From the NCBI GenBank assembly GCA_023301205.1, contig JALZVC010000126.1, forward strand, positions 1 to 5,195: a stretch of 5,195 bases of DNA, given 5' to 3'. Below the pieces are notes generated by a model. The model did no database searches and was not told the origin of the DNA. It saw only the letters and a program-made list of their open reading frames with translations. This DNA comes from Flavobacteriaceae bacterium (GTDB lineage: Bacteria; Bacteroidota; Bacteroidia; Flavobacteriales; Flavobacteriaceae). A program made the position numbers and the translations under genes. This document shows positions 1 through 5,195 of the stretch, piece after piece (positions within the stretch are counted from its first letter, which is position 1; each line of letters starts with the position of its first letter).

Positions 1-1748
1 TTGTCTAAGATTGCAGCCATACGCTTATTAATCATCATCACCGTATCATCATAATCTTTACGATGCTTATATATAAGTCCCGTGTTATTATCTACTTCTT
101 TATAATACTCATCTATAAGCGCTTTCAATTCGTTATTCTTTTTACCTAAATGCACAAATAATGGTACTATTTCTGAATGAACGAAATTTAATACTTGTCG
201 CTCACTATCTACTTGTAACTCCTCGAGCATATCTTCAAGATATGTCTTAATTCTGAAGCTTATTTGATCGTAGATAGGCAATTTTTCAACCATAGAAATA
301 CGCTTCATTATTGTTTGTATTCCTTCAAGTTGGTGCCTTAAATCTAATATTGTCGCACTATTCCTAGCAACAGAAGACCCTTTAATATCCATTTGTCCAT
401 AAAGCGGGTAAACATCTTCAAAAACTGCTTCTCTAAAATACACCGGATCATTTTGAGCCATAGCTACAAGATATCTTTTGGCTTCTTTTCTAAACTTCCA
501 GTGCACACTAGAATGAATAGAAGTACACTCTTCTTGAATGATAAGCTCTAGTTCATTTTCCTTTGCTTGTTTTGCTCTAATTACAGCATCTTCAAGAAAA
601 GGCATCACATCTTTAAGTTTATTGGCATTAATACTATTTAGATTTCCTGGATAAACACTAACTAATTCTAGCAAACCAATCACGTTTCCGTCTTGAACAA
701 CAGAAACAAGTATCGCGCTCCTAACGCCTTGATCTAGTAACTTTTTATATAATACATTGCTAGGATATAACTCGTGATAGCGTTTTGTGTCTGAAATACA
801 ATAGTACTCATTGTTTTTAAACAACATACGATAAGAAGTATCACACAAAGCATCACTGCATATCTGAGATTTTTCACCATCTAATACATAGCTCTTAATA
901 TCTTTATAAAGTAAACGTTCTAAAGTCTCATCTTCCTCATTAAAATCTGCAAAACCTACTTTCATCTCTGGTAATGCAAAAATTTCACGGAAAATTTTTT
1001 CAAGATCTCGCGTAAGCGTAGGTTGTGAAGAATCTTGCTTAAGTAATATTGTTTTAAACCTAGAGATCGAAGCATCTGCTGTTACATCTATCATATTAGC
1101 AATAACAAATCCCCTAAAAATCCAGCTTTCTGGAGGGAATTTCTCTTTCCAAATTGCAATATTTGTAAAATTGTCTAGTAGATCTGCAACATCTTCATCT
1201 GTTATTTCTAGCGCTTTATTTGTCTTTTCTATTTCAATAAAATCACCATTATATATAATGCGGTAAGTTTTAATTAAACCTTTTTCGCTGGGAATTTCAT
1301 AATAAAAAGGCCTTTTAAAATCTAAATTCTTCCCATAATAAATATTTAAGATTATACTACATCCCATAATGTAATATTGATCCTCATTAAAATTTTGGAT
1401 GGTAGGAATGTAATCTGCACCAGCAGCTTCTATTATTTTTTTATAACGTTGCGTAGACTTAAGTACGACTTCATGAAAAGGAAGTGTAGCTATTTTTATT
1501 TCATTATCCTCAAGAACAGAAGTAAAAAGATCTCCTGTAATTTCATTTATCAAATCTTTGCTCTCAACCAATTCTTCTAATGAATCATAGCCAGAAATTA
1601 TGCGCTTGTCTTTTTTTGCAAGAACAAGGATTTGCTTGGCTTTTTGGGCTACAGTCTCGTTGTCCGAGTCAACAAGCTTTTCATACTTGTTAATCAGTTT
1701 TTTAAATCCAACCTTTATTTTAAATGGGAAATCGCCTTTTGTAATCAT
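1..1748 (-). CDS. GAF domain-containing protein, 3' end beyond the left edge (582 codons visible)
   Basis: Continuous minus-strand reading frame from ATG at 1748-1746 to the left edge, so the C-terminus and stop are missing. The ATG is the first possible one: an in-frame stop lies just upstream at 1796-1794, with no other ATG between. The N-terminal part (about residues 1-240) is mixed helix and strand and matches no domain I recognise. Residues about 245-393 look like a GAF domain: a strand-rich stretch ending in RSAILVSVVQDGNVIGLLEL (343-362), then a helix (about 374-395). GAF domains bind small ligands or mediate dimerisation; the ligand cannot be told here. After it comes YPLYGQMDIKGSS (447-459), then a long, probably helical, charged region to residue 582. 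There is no signal peptide or membrane segment, so it is probably cytoplasmic. No kinase, cyclase or DNA-binding domain is visible, though one could lie in the missing part. I recall similar GAF proteins across Flavobacteriia; none has a function I can name. Confidence 0.85.
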   Translation of the reverse strand, partial: MITKGDFPFKIKVGFKKLINKYEKLVDSDNETVAQKAKQILVLAKKDKRIISGYDSLEELVESKDLINEITGDLFTSVLEDNEIKIATLPFHEVVLKSTQRYKKIIEAAGADYIPTIQNFNEDQYYIMGCSIILNIYYGKNLDFKRPFYYEIPSEKGLIKTYRIIYNGDFIEIEKTNKALEITDEDVADLLDNFTNIAIWKEKFPPESWIFRGFVIANMIDVTADASISRFKTILLKQDSSQPTLTRDLEKIFREIFALPEMKVGFADFNEEDETLERLLYKDIKSYVLDGEKSQICSDALCDTSYRMLFKNNEYYCISDTKRYHELYPSNVLYKKLLDQGVRSAILVSVVQDGNVIGLLELVSVYPGNLNSINANKLKDVMPFLEDAVIRAKQAKENELELIIQEECTSIHSSVHWKFRKEAKRYLVAMAQNDPVYFREAVFEDVYPLYGQMDIKGSSVARNSATILDLRHQLEGIQTIMKRISMVEKLPIYDQISFRIKTYLEDMLEELQVDSERQVLNFVHSEIVPLFVHLGKKNNELKALIDEYYKEVDNNTGLIYKHRKDYDDTVMMINKRMAAILD

Positions 1749-1886
1749 CTTGTGCAAACAAATTATATATAAATATAGTAATAATAACCAGCATTATTGA
1801 AATGAGTAGCCTATTTAACAATTTTTGGCTTTACCTTTTTCGCAGCTATTAAATTCCATATTTTTGTAAAAATCAAAATTAACGTT
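1749..1886. other. Divergent intergenic region between the GAF gene and the thioredoxin-like lipoprotein gene
   Basis: This very AT-rich stretch must hold the start signals of both flanking genes. Toward the lipoprotein gene there is an exact TAnnTTTG element, listed separately. Toward the GAF gene the best candidate is TATATTTA on the minus strand (1777-1770), one mismatch from the consensus and without a convincing upstream TTG, so that promoter is unsure. A short inverted repeat, AATAAT and ATTATT with a 7-nt spacer (1780-1798), lies just upstream of that candidate. It consists only of A and T and may be chance. Neither start codon has a Shine-Dalgarno sequence, which is usual in Bacteroidota. 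Confidence 0.5.
1859..1866 (+). promoter_or_regulatory. Candidate -7 promoter element of the lipoprotein thioredoxin gene
   Basis: TATTTTTG is an exact match to the TAnnTTTG element of the Bacteroidota housekeeping sigma factor. The expected upstream TTG is not well formed: the nearest T-run (about 1836-1840) is followed by C. Transcription would start about 1872, giving a leader of only about 15 nt before the ATG at 1887. The position is plausible, but the sequence is short and AT-rich, so confidence is moderate. Confidence 0.45.
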
Positions 1887-2999
1887 ATGAAATTTATATA
1901 CACGCTTTGTTCTCTTATATTTTTAGTGAGTTGTACAGATAATTCTACAACCTACAAACTACAAGGTGCTGCTGTAGGTTATCCGGATGGCGCCAGAGTT
2001 TATGTTTATCAACTCGATGCAAATAGCCAACCCAAGCCCATTGACACGTTAATTATACAAAACGCAAAATTTTCTGCAGAATATCCTAAAACCGAAACGG
2101 CTGGGATGAACTATATTAAACCAGATTACACACAAAAAACACTTTTCTATTTCCCAGAAAACAGTGACTTAAAGGTAACAATCTATAAAGACAGCATTGA
2201 TGCATCTTTTGTAAAAGGAAGTCCTCAAAACGATAGTTTTTATGCTTTTCAGAACGCGCTTAACACCGTAACTTTGAACAGAAATGAGCGTGTAAAAGAA
2301 TTTAATATAGCCCGTAAAGCTGGGGATCTAGACAAAGTAAAACAACTACAGCAGCTCAATAGATTAGACATAAATAAAGAAAAAAACACAAAATTAGATT
2401 TTATAGCAAATAATCCTAATGCCCTTTATAGCGCTATGCTTATTTCTGAAATGCTCCAAAAAAGAGAAATTACCGCAGATCAAGCATTGGGAGCAGTGAA
2501 CAGCTTATCACCAAAAATTAGCCAATCTCCTCAAGTTGCAAAAATAAAAACATCAATTACTGCTTTAACAAAAGCATCTGTTGGTGGTGAGGCACCTAAA
2601 TTTTCAGCCCCCAATCCAGAAGGGAAAATCGTATCGCTTGACGATACACTAGGGAAGTACACAATTGTAGATTTTTGGGCTTCTTGGTGCAAGCCATGCA
2701 GGGTTGAAAACCCTAATGTTGTTGCGGTCTATGAAAAATACCACGATAAAGGGCTAAATATTATTAGCATATCATTGGATCGCCCAGGCCAAAAAGATCG
2801 TTGGATCAAGGCTATTAAAGATGACAATATGAATTGGCATCACGTGTCAAATCTTCAATTTTGGAAAGAACCAATTGCGCAACAATACAATGTGCGCTCT
2901 ATCCCAGCTACTTTTCTACTAGATGAAAATGGTAAAATAATTGGTAAAAACCTAAGAGGGTCTGCCCTAGGTAATAAAATTGCAAGTTTACTAGATTAA
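1887..2999 (+). CDS. TlpA-family thiol-disulfide oxidoreductase lipoprotein with N-terminal DUF4369-like domain
   Basis: A 370-residue exported lipoprotein. The N-terminus is a lipoprotein signal peptide: a short basic start, a hydrophobic core, then the lipobox LVSC (13-16), so mature protein would begin at lipidated Cys16. Residues about 23-118 resemble DUF4369, a beta-rich domain that precedes many Bacteroidota TlpA/ResA-like thioredoxins. Residues about 120-225 are a helical linker region. From about 232 to the end is a thioredoxin fold of the TlpA/AhpC-TSA type, with active site WCKPC (redox cysteines 268 and 271) and the cis-proline at 340 in RSIPATF. All catalytic residues are present. 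The family reduces or exchanges disulfides of envelope proteins, for example in cytochrome c maturation; the substrate here is unknown. It stands alone: divergent from the GAF gene and convergent with the rhomboid gene, with 55 bp between stops and no clear terminator hairpin there. The assignment to fold and activity is firm, the physiological role is not. Confidence 0.93.
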   Translation: MKFIYTLCSLIFLVSCTDNSTTYKLQGAAVGYPDGARVYVYQLDANSQPKPIDTLIIQNAKFSAEYPKTETAGMNYIKPDYTQKTLFYFPENSDLKVTIYKDSIDASFVKGSPQNDSFYAFQNALNTVTLNRNERVKEFNIARKAGDLDKVKQLQQLNRLDINKEKNTKLDFIANNPNALYSAMLISEMLQKREITADQALGAVNSLSPKISQSPQVAKIKTSITALTKASVGGEAPKFSAPNPEGKIVSLDDTLGKYTIVDFWASWCKPCRVENPNVVAVYEKYHDKGLNIISISLDRPGQKDRWIKAIKDDNMNWHHVSNLQFWKEPIAQQYNVRSIPATFLLDENGKIIGKNLRGSALGNKIASLLD

Positions 3000-3054
3000 G
3001 ATACTATATATCTGATAATAAATGACGTATAGTTATTTAATAGGTTTGCTATTT

Positions 3055-3702
3055 TTAAAGCTTACCTAATTTGTGTAATACAAATAAGAGTATGATTGGA
3101 ATCGCTAGTAAAACAACGATCCAAGTAGCACTAGTAATAAGTCCTGGAGCTAAAGCTAATGTTAACACATAACCGGCAATCGCACCACCAAAGTGGGCGT
3201 CGTGCCCAATATTACCTACGCTGTTTTTCATCCCATAAATAGAATACAAGAGATAGCCAATACCAAAAAGCCACGCAGGAATTGGTATAGCATAAAACAA
3301 GTATAGTTTTGAATCTGGCACAAACATAATTGCAGCATACAAAATACCCGTTACTGCCCCACTAGCTCCTATCGCGCTGTAGTGGTACTCATCTTTATGA
3401 AAATAAAAGGAAAGTAAGCTACCTAAAAGTAGGCTCCCAATATATATAATTACAAATTTTGGGGTACCTAAGAATTTAATAACGACTCCTGCAAAAAAAT
3501 ACAAGGTGAGCATATTAAAAAGTAAATGCGAAAAGTCACCGTGTAAAAATCCAGAAGAGAACATCCTTAAGTGTTCGCCTTTTCTTATCCCTGCAATATT
3601 AAATTTATATTTTTCAAAAAAAGAAAAGTCATTAAAACCTTTAATAGAAATTAAAATATTTGCGGCAATTATAACCAGCGTGGCGATATCAATAGGAGGC
3701 AT
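3055..3702 (-). CDS. Rhomboid family intramembrane serine protease
   Basis: A 215-residue polytopic inner-membrane protein. Rhomboids cleave transmembrane segments of other proteins inside the lipid bilayer with a Ser-His dyad. The hallmarks are all visible: HLLFN (59-63, oxyanion-side His and Asn) at the start of TM2, GASG (112-115) with nucleophile Ser114 in TM4, and HDAHFGG (167-173) with the likely catalytic His170 in TM6. Hydrophobic segments fall at about 6-20, 58-77, 83-101, 108-127, 133-155, 168-187 and 191-211, so the fold appears to be six core helices plus one at the C-terminus. There is no soluble N-terminal domain. The loop between TM1 and TM2 contains RMFSSGFLHGDFSH, typical of the family's L1 region. 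It lies downstream of rpmE2 on the same strand, separated by a terminator, so it probably has its own promoter. Substrates cannot be predicted from sequence. An active protease is likely because the dyad is intact. Confidence 0.95.
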   Translation of the reverse strand: MPPIDIATLVIIAANILISIKGFNDFSFFEKYKFNIAGIRKGEHLRMFSSGFLHGDFSHLLFNMLTLYFFAGVVIKFLGTPKFVIIYIGSLLLGSLLSFYFHKDEYHYSAIGASGAVTGILYAAIMFVPDSKLYLFYAIPIPAWLFGIGYLLYSIYGMKNSVGNIGHDAHFGGAIAGYVLTLALAPGLITSATWIVVLLAIPIILLFVLHKLGKL

Positions 3703-3733
3703 ATTCTTTCTGGGGTTTAATAAATAATAACGC

Positions 3734-3764
3734 TAAATGTAGTGAGAAATAAATAAAACAAAAA
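3734..3764 (-). promoter_or_regulatory. Candidate promoter of the rhomboid gene, overlapping the rpmE2 terminator
   Basis: On the minus strand TTTTTG (3764-3759) is followed after 17 nt by TACATTTA (3741-3734), which differs from the Bacteroidota TAnnTTTG element only at the last base. The spacing is slightly shorter than the usual 19 or so. Transcription would start about 3728, leaving a leader of about 25 nt before the ATG at 3702. The TTTTTG element is also the start of the U-tract of the rpmE2 terminator. Confidence 0.4.
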
Positions 3765-3787
3765 GCCCTCGGTGAAAACCGAAGGCT
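3755..3787 (-). terminator. Rho-independent terminator of rpmE2
   Basis: Read on the minus strand, a 10-bp stem (3787-3778 with 3773-3764, outer arms AGCC and GGCT) closes a 4-nt loop at 3777-3774 and is followed directly by TTTTGTTTT (3763-3755). The stem starts 34 nt after the rpmE2 stop codon. In the minus-strand RNA every position pairs, including one G-U wobble. In the plus-strand RNA the same position is a C-A mismatch and no U-tract follows at once, so the structure is built for the minus strand. Confidence 0.88.
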
Positions 3788-3821
3788 GTTCTATATTTTT
3801 ATAGCTAAAGGTAGTCTAAGA

Positions 3822-4115
3822 CTATTCTTCTTCTTTTGCAGCAACTTCAACAGGTGCAGCAGCTGGCTTCTTGAATTTTGCATATTTAGTTTTAAACTTG
3901 TCAATACGTCCTGCTGTATCGATAAGTTTAGACTTCCCAGTATAAAATGGGTGAGAAGTTCTTGAGATTTCCATTTTTACAACAGGATACTCAACACCAT
4001 CAACTTCTATTGTCTCTTTTGTATTTGCTGTAGATTTAGTTAAAAAAACCTCGTCGTTAGACATGTCTTTAAATGCTACTAATCTATAATTTTCTGGATG
4101 GATACCTTTTTTCAT
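3822..4115 (-). CDS. rpmE2: 50S ribosomal protein L31 type B
   Basis: A 97-residue ribosomal protein of the large subunit; in known ribosomes L31 bridges the 50S central protuberance and the 30S head. The start [10 protein letters not shown], the core [10 protein letters not shown] (52-61) and [13 protein letters not shown] (66-78) identify it as L31. It is the type B, zinc-independent (C-minus) form: the protein has no cysteine at all, so the CxxC zinc ligands of type A are absent. The last 16 residues (82-97) form a Lys-Pro-Ala-Glu-rich tail beyond the core, which I expect to be disordered. It is a monocistronic unit with its own consensus promoter and intrinsic terminator. In species with both L31 types, type B is often repressed by Zur under zinc sufficiency. 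Whether this genome has a second L31 cannot be seen here; Bacteroidota often carry only this form. Confidence 0.97.
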   Translation of the reverse strand: MKKGIHPENYRLVAFKDMSNDEVFLTKSTANTKETIEVDGVEYPVVKMEISRTSHPFYTGKSKLIDTAGRIDKFKTKYAKFKKPAAAPVEVAAKEEE

Positions 4116-4139
4116 CTTTTATTCTTTTAAATAGCACTA

Positions 4140-4151
4140 CCGACCTTTCGG
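4140..4151 (-). promoter_or_regulatory. Small hairpin in the rpmE2 5' leader
   Basis: On the minus strand CCGAAAGGTCGG can fold as a 4-bp stem (CCGA with TCGG) around a 4-nt loop. It lies about 25-36 nt before the rpmE2 start codon and within the first bases of the predicted transcript. It is the only GC-rich patch in an otherwise A/T-rich leader. It could be a transcript-stabilising 5' structure or an autoregulatory target, but the stem is short and the role is inferred. Confidence 0.3.
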
Positions 4152-4228
4152 AAATGCGAGTGCAAATTTAAGTATTATTACTAAATTGACAACACATTAG
4201 TTTATTTTTTTTATTTAAAATTTCCGAA
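4147..4228. repeat. 9-bp inverted repeat bracketing the rpmE2 promoter
   Basis: TTCGGAAAT (4147-4155) and its exact reverse complement ATTTCCGAA (4220-4228) lie 64 bp apart on either side of the rpmE2 promoter (4163-4192). Only the promoter-proximal copy would be in the rpmE2 transcript, and neither would be in the transcript of the divergent DUF4199 gene, so an RNA stem between the two is unlikely. A paired protein-binding site is possible, and coincidence is not excluded. Confidence 0.35.
4163..4192 (-). promoter_or_regulatory. Consensus Bacteroidota promoter of rpmE2
   Basis: On the minus strand TTG (4192-4190) is followed by exactly 19 nt and then TAAATTTG (4170-4163), a full match to the Bacteroidota -33/-7 consensus TTG-N19-TAnnTTTG. 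Transcription should start about 4157, giving a leader of about 42 nt. This is the strongest promoter match in the window, as expected for a highly expressed ribosomal protein gene. Confidence 0.8.
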
Positions 4229-4318
4229 GTGAAACAACACACTGTATTCACATATCTAATTAAGCAAATGAAAATAGAATCGAACAATAATATTTACACT
4301 AGTCCCGTAACATTTTAC

Positions 4319-4326
4319 TACATTTG
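4319..4326 (+). promoter_or_regulatory. Candidate -7 element of the DUF4199-glycosyltransferase operon
   Basis: TACATTTG matches TAnnTTTG exactly. The upstream element is weaker: TTTA at 4293-4296 lies 22 nt away, instead of TTTG at about 19-21 nt. Transcription would start about 4333, giving a leader of about 29 nt before the ATG at 4362. No Shine-Dalgarno sequence precedes that ATG. Confidence 0.55.
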
Positions 4327-4361
4327 TTTACTAACCTAATGAACCAATTAAAATTTAAAGA

Positions 4362-4889
4362 ATGGAAACTAAAAAAGGATCTGTAAAAAAAGTAGCCATG
4401 CAATACGGGCTTATTCTAGGATTTGTATCTGTACTACTATCTGTTGTAGTATACGCAATGGGGCAAACGTATGAGCAGCCTTGGTGGCAAGGTGTATTAA
4501 GCTTTGTTATAATGCTATCATGCATCGTATACGCACTAAAAAAATTTAAAGCCGATAATAGCGGGTTTTTATCTCTAGGAGAAGCATTAAAAGTAGGTCT
4601 AGCTACAGCGCTAATTGCCGGAATTATTGGAGTAATATTCAATTTACTATTCACTACAGTTATTGAGCCAGATTTTTCTGCAAATCTTTTAGAGAAGGCA
4701 CGTATGGATATGATTGAACAAGACACGCCGGAAGAACAAATGGAAATGGCATTGTCAATTTCAGAAAAAATGACAAGTCCTGTAGTTTTAGCGGCAATGG
4801 GAATTATTGGATCTTTATTCTTTGGTTTTATTATCTCTTTAATCGCTGGTCTAATAATGAAAGTTGAGAAACCCGAGCATTTAGAATAA
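4362..4889 (+). CDS. DUF4199 domain-containing membrane protein
   Basis: A 175-residue integral membrane protein. After a short basic N-terminus (KKGSVKK) come four hydrophobic segments at about 13-33, 43-61, 77-99 and 139-166. An acidic, Met-rich, water-soluble stretch (about 102-137, including EQDTPEEQMEMA) lies between TM3 and TM4. With the basic N-terminus inside, this stretch would also be on the cytoplasmic side. Length, topology and position match the Bacteroidota family DUF4199, which I recall being found next to GT2 glycosyltransferase genes in Flavobacteriia; its function is unknown. No catalytic motif is visible. The stop codon touches the start codon of the glycosyltransferase (TAAATG), so the two are very probably one operon with coupled translation. 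A role in anchoring or assisting the glycosyltransferase, or in handling its lipid carrier, is only an inference from this arrangement. Confidence 0.85.
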   Translation: METKKGSVKKVAMQYGLILGFVSVLLSVVVYAMGQTYEQPWWQGVLSFVIMLSCIVYALKKFKADNSGFLSLGEALKVGLATALIAGIIGVIFNLLFTTVIEPDFSANLLEKARMDMIEQDTPEEQMEMALSISEKMTSPVVLAAMGIIGSLFFGFIISLIAGLIMKVEKPEHLE

Positions 4890-5195
4890 ATGAACTTATC
4901 TATCGTCATCCCGCTTCTTAACGAAGAGGAATCTTTAAAAGAATTATACCATTGGATTGCAAAGACCTTGCAGTCCAATGGTCTTTTATATGAAGTTATT
5001 TTTATTGATGATGGAAGTACAGATACCTCTTGGGAGATTATTACTGCACTACAAAACGAACACCCAGAAGTAAAAGGAATCAGATTTTTAAAGAACTTCG
5101 GAAAATCTCAAGCCTTACATGCAGGTTTTGCAATGGCACAAGGCGATGTAGTGATCACCATGGATGCAGACCTCCAAGACAACCCAGAAGAGATT
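4890..5195 (+). CDS. Family 2 glycosyltransferase (polyprenyl-phosphate type), 3' end beyond the right edge
   Basis: The first 102 codons are visible and open to the right edge. The N-terminal GT-A nucleotide-sugar fold of family GT2 is clear: SIVIPLLNEEESL (4-16) is the first beta-strand and loop, FIDDGSTD (38-45) holds the nucleotide-binding aspartates Asp40 and Asp41, FLKNFGKSQAL (66-76) follows, and MDADLQDNPEEI (91-102) carries the DxD metal-binding motif (Asp92, Asp94). The DADLQD form is typical of the dolichol-/undecaprenyl-phosphate sugar transferase branch (DPM1, GtrB, ArnC-like), which moves a sugar from a nucleotide donor to a polyprenyl phosphate at the cytoplasmic face. Many bacterial members have two C-terminal membrane helices, which would lie outside the window. 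The ATG directly abuts the DUF4199 stop with no gap. Donor sugar and acceptor cannot be told from this part. Confidence 0.93.
   Translation, partial: MNLSIVIPLLNEEESLKELYHWIAKTLQSNGLLYEVIFIDDGSTDTSWEIITALQNEHPEVKGIRFLKNFGKSQALHAGFAMAQGDVVITMDADLQDNPEEI

Noticed and set aside
1377..1800. Two short plus-strand reading frames (1377-1580 and 1600-1800)
   Set aside because: Both lie opposite the long GAF-domain frame, their products are low-complexity with no recognisable domain, and the minus-strand frame explains the region.
3000..3054. Possible bidirectional terminator between the convergent lipoprotein and rhomboid genes
   Set aside because: Only a 6-bp A/T-rich inverted repeat (ACTATA 3003-3008, TATAGT 3028-3033) with a 19-nt spacer is present. 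There is no GC-rich stem and no fitting U-tract.
3506..3727. Plus-strand reading frame of 73 codons
   Set aside because: It is antisense to the rhomboid gene, whose catalytic motifs are all intact; no domain is seen in the shadow frame.
4171..4182. AGTA-N4-TACT palindrome in the spacer of the rpmE2 promoter, considered as a Zur-like operator
   Set aside because: The half-sites are only 4 bp and the symmetry stops at the next base, so it cannot be told from chance and does not match Zur boxes known to me.
4201..4218. T-rich run in the intergenic region, considered as a terminator tail
   Set aside because: No stem precedes it and both flanking genes are transcribed away from it, so there is nothing to terminate.
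4355..4978. Minus-strand reading frame of 207 codons
   Set aside because: It covers the DUF4199 gene and the start of the glycosyltransferase on the opposite strand. Those two have clear family features and a promoter, while the minus-strand product is Ser/Ile/Thr-rich with no motif.

Overview
The window is AT-rich chromosomal DNA from a member of the Bacteroidota, most likely a Flavobacteriaceae species. Four things point there: a DUF4369 plus TlpA-type lipoprotein, a DUF4199 membrane protein directly followed by a family 2 glycosyltransferase, near-absence of Shine-Dalgarno sequences, and promoter elements of the Bacteroidota sigma factor type (TTG about 19 nt upstream of TAnnTTTG). I see no mobile element, CRISPR array, tRNA or rRNA gene. 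The region reads as ordinary core genome.

Layout from left to right. Positions 1-1748 (minus strand) hold most of a large GAF-domain protein whose C-terminus lies beyond the left edge. A 138-bp divergent intergenic region separates it from a lipoprotein thiol-disulfide oxidoreductase (1887-2999, plus). Convergent to that is a rhomboid-family intramembrane serine protease (3055-3702, minus). Upstream of it on the same strand is the gene for type B ribosomal protein L31 (3822-4115, minus), which has a clear intrinsic terminator and the best promoter match in the window. A 246-bp divergent region then leads to a plus-strand operon: a four-helix DUF4199 membrane protein (4362-4889) and, with no intervening base, a GT2 glycosyltransferase (4890 to the right edge, truncated).

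Functional links. The DUF4199 and GT2 genes are almost certainly co-transcribed and translationally coupled, and the GT2 probably transfers a sugar to a polyprenyl-phosphate carrier at the membrane. The TlpA-like lipoprotein and the rhomboid protease both act at the cell envelope, but they are convergent and nothing here ties them together. The GAF protein carries a conserved-looking motif after its GAF domain and has no recognisable output domain in the visible part.

No multi-gene system that looks undescribed is visible. The points most worth a second look are the rpmE2 control region (promoter bracketed by a 9-bp inverted repeat, short leader hairpin), the overlap of the rpmE2 terminator with a candidate rhomboid promoter, the uncharacterised GAF family, and the DUF4199-GT2 pairing.
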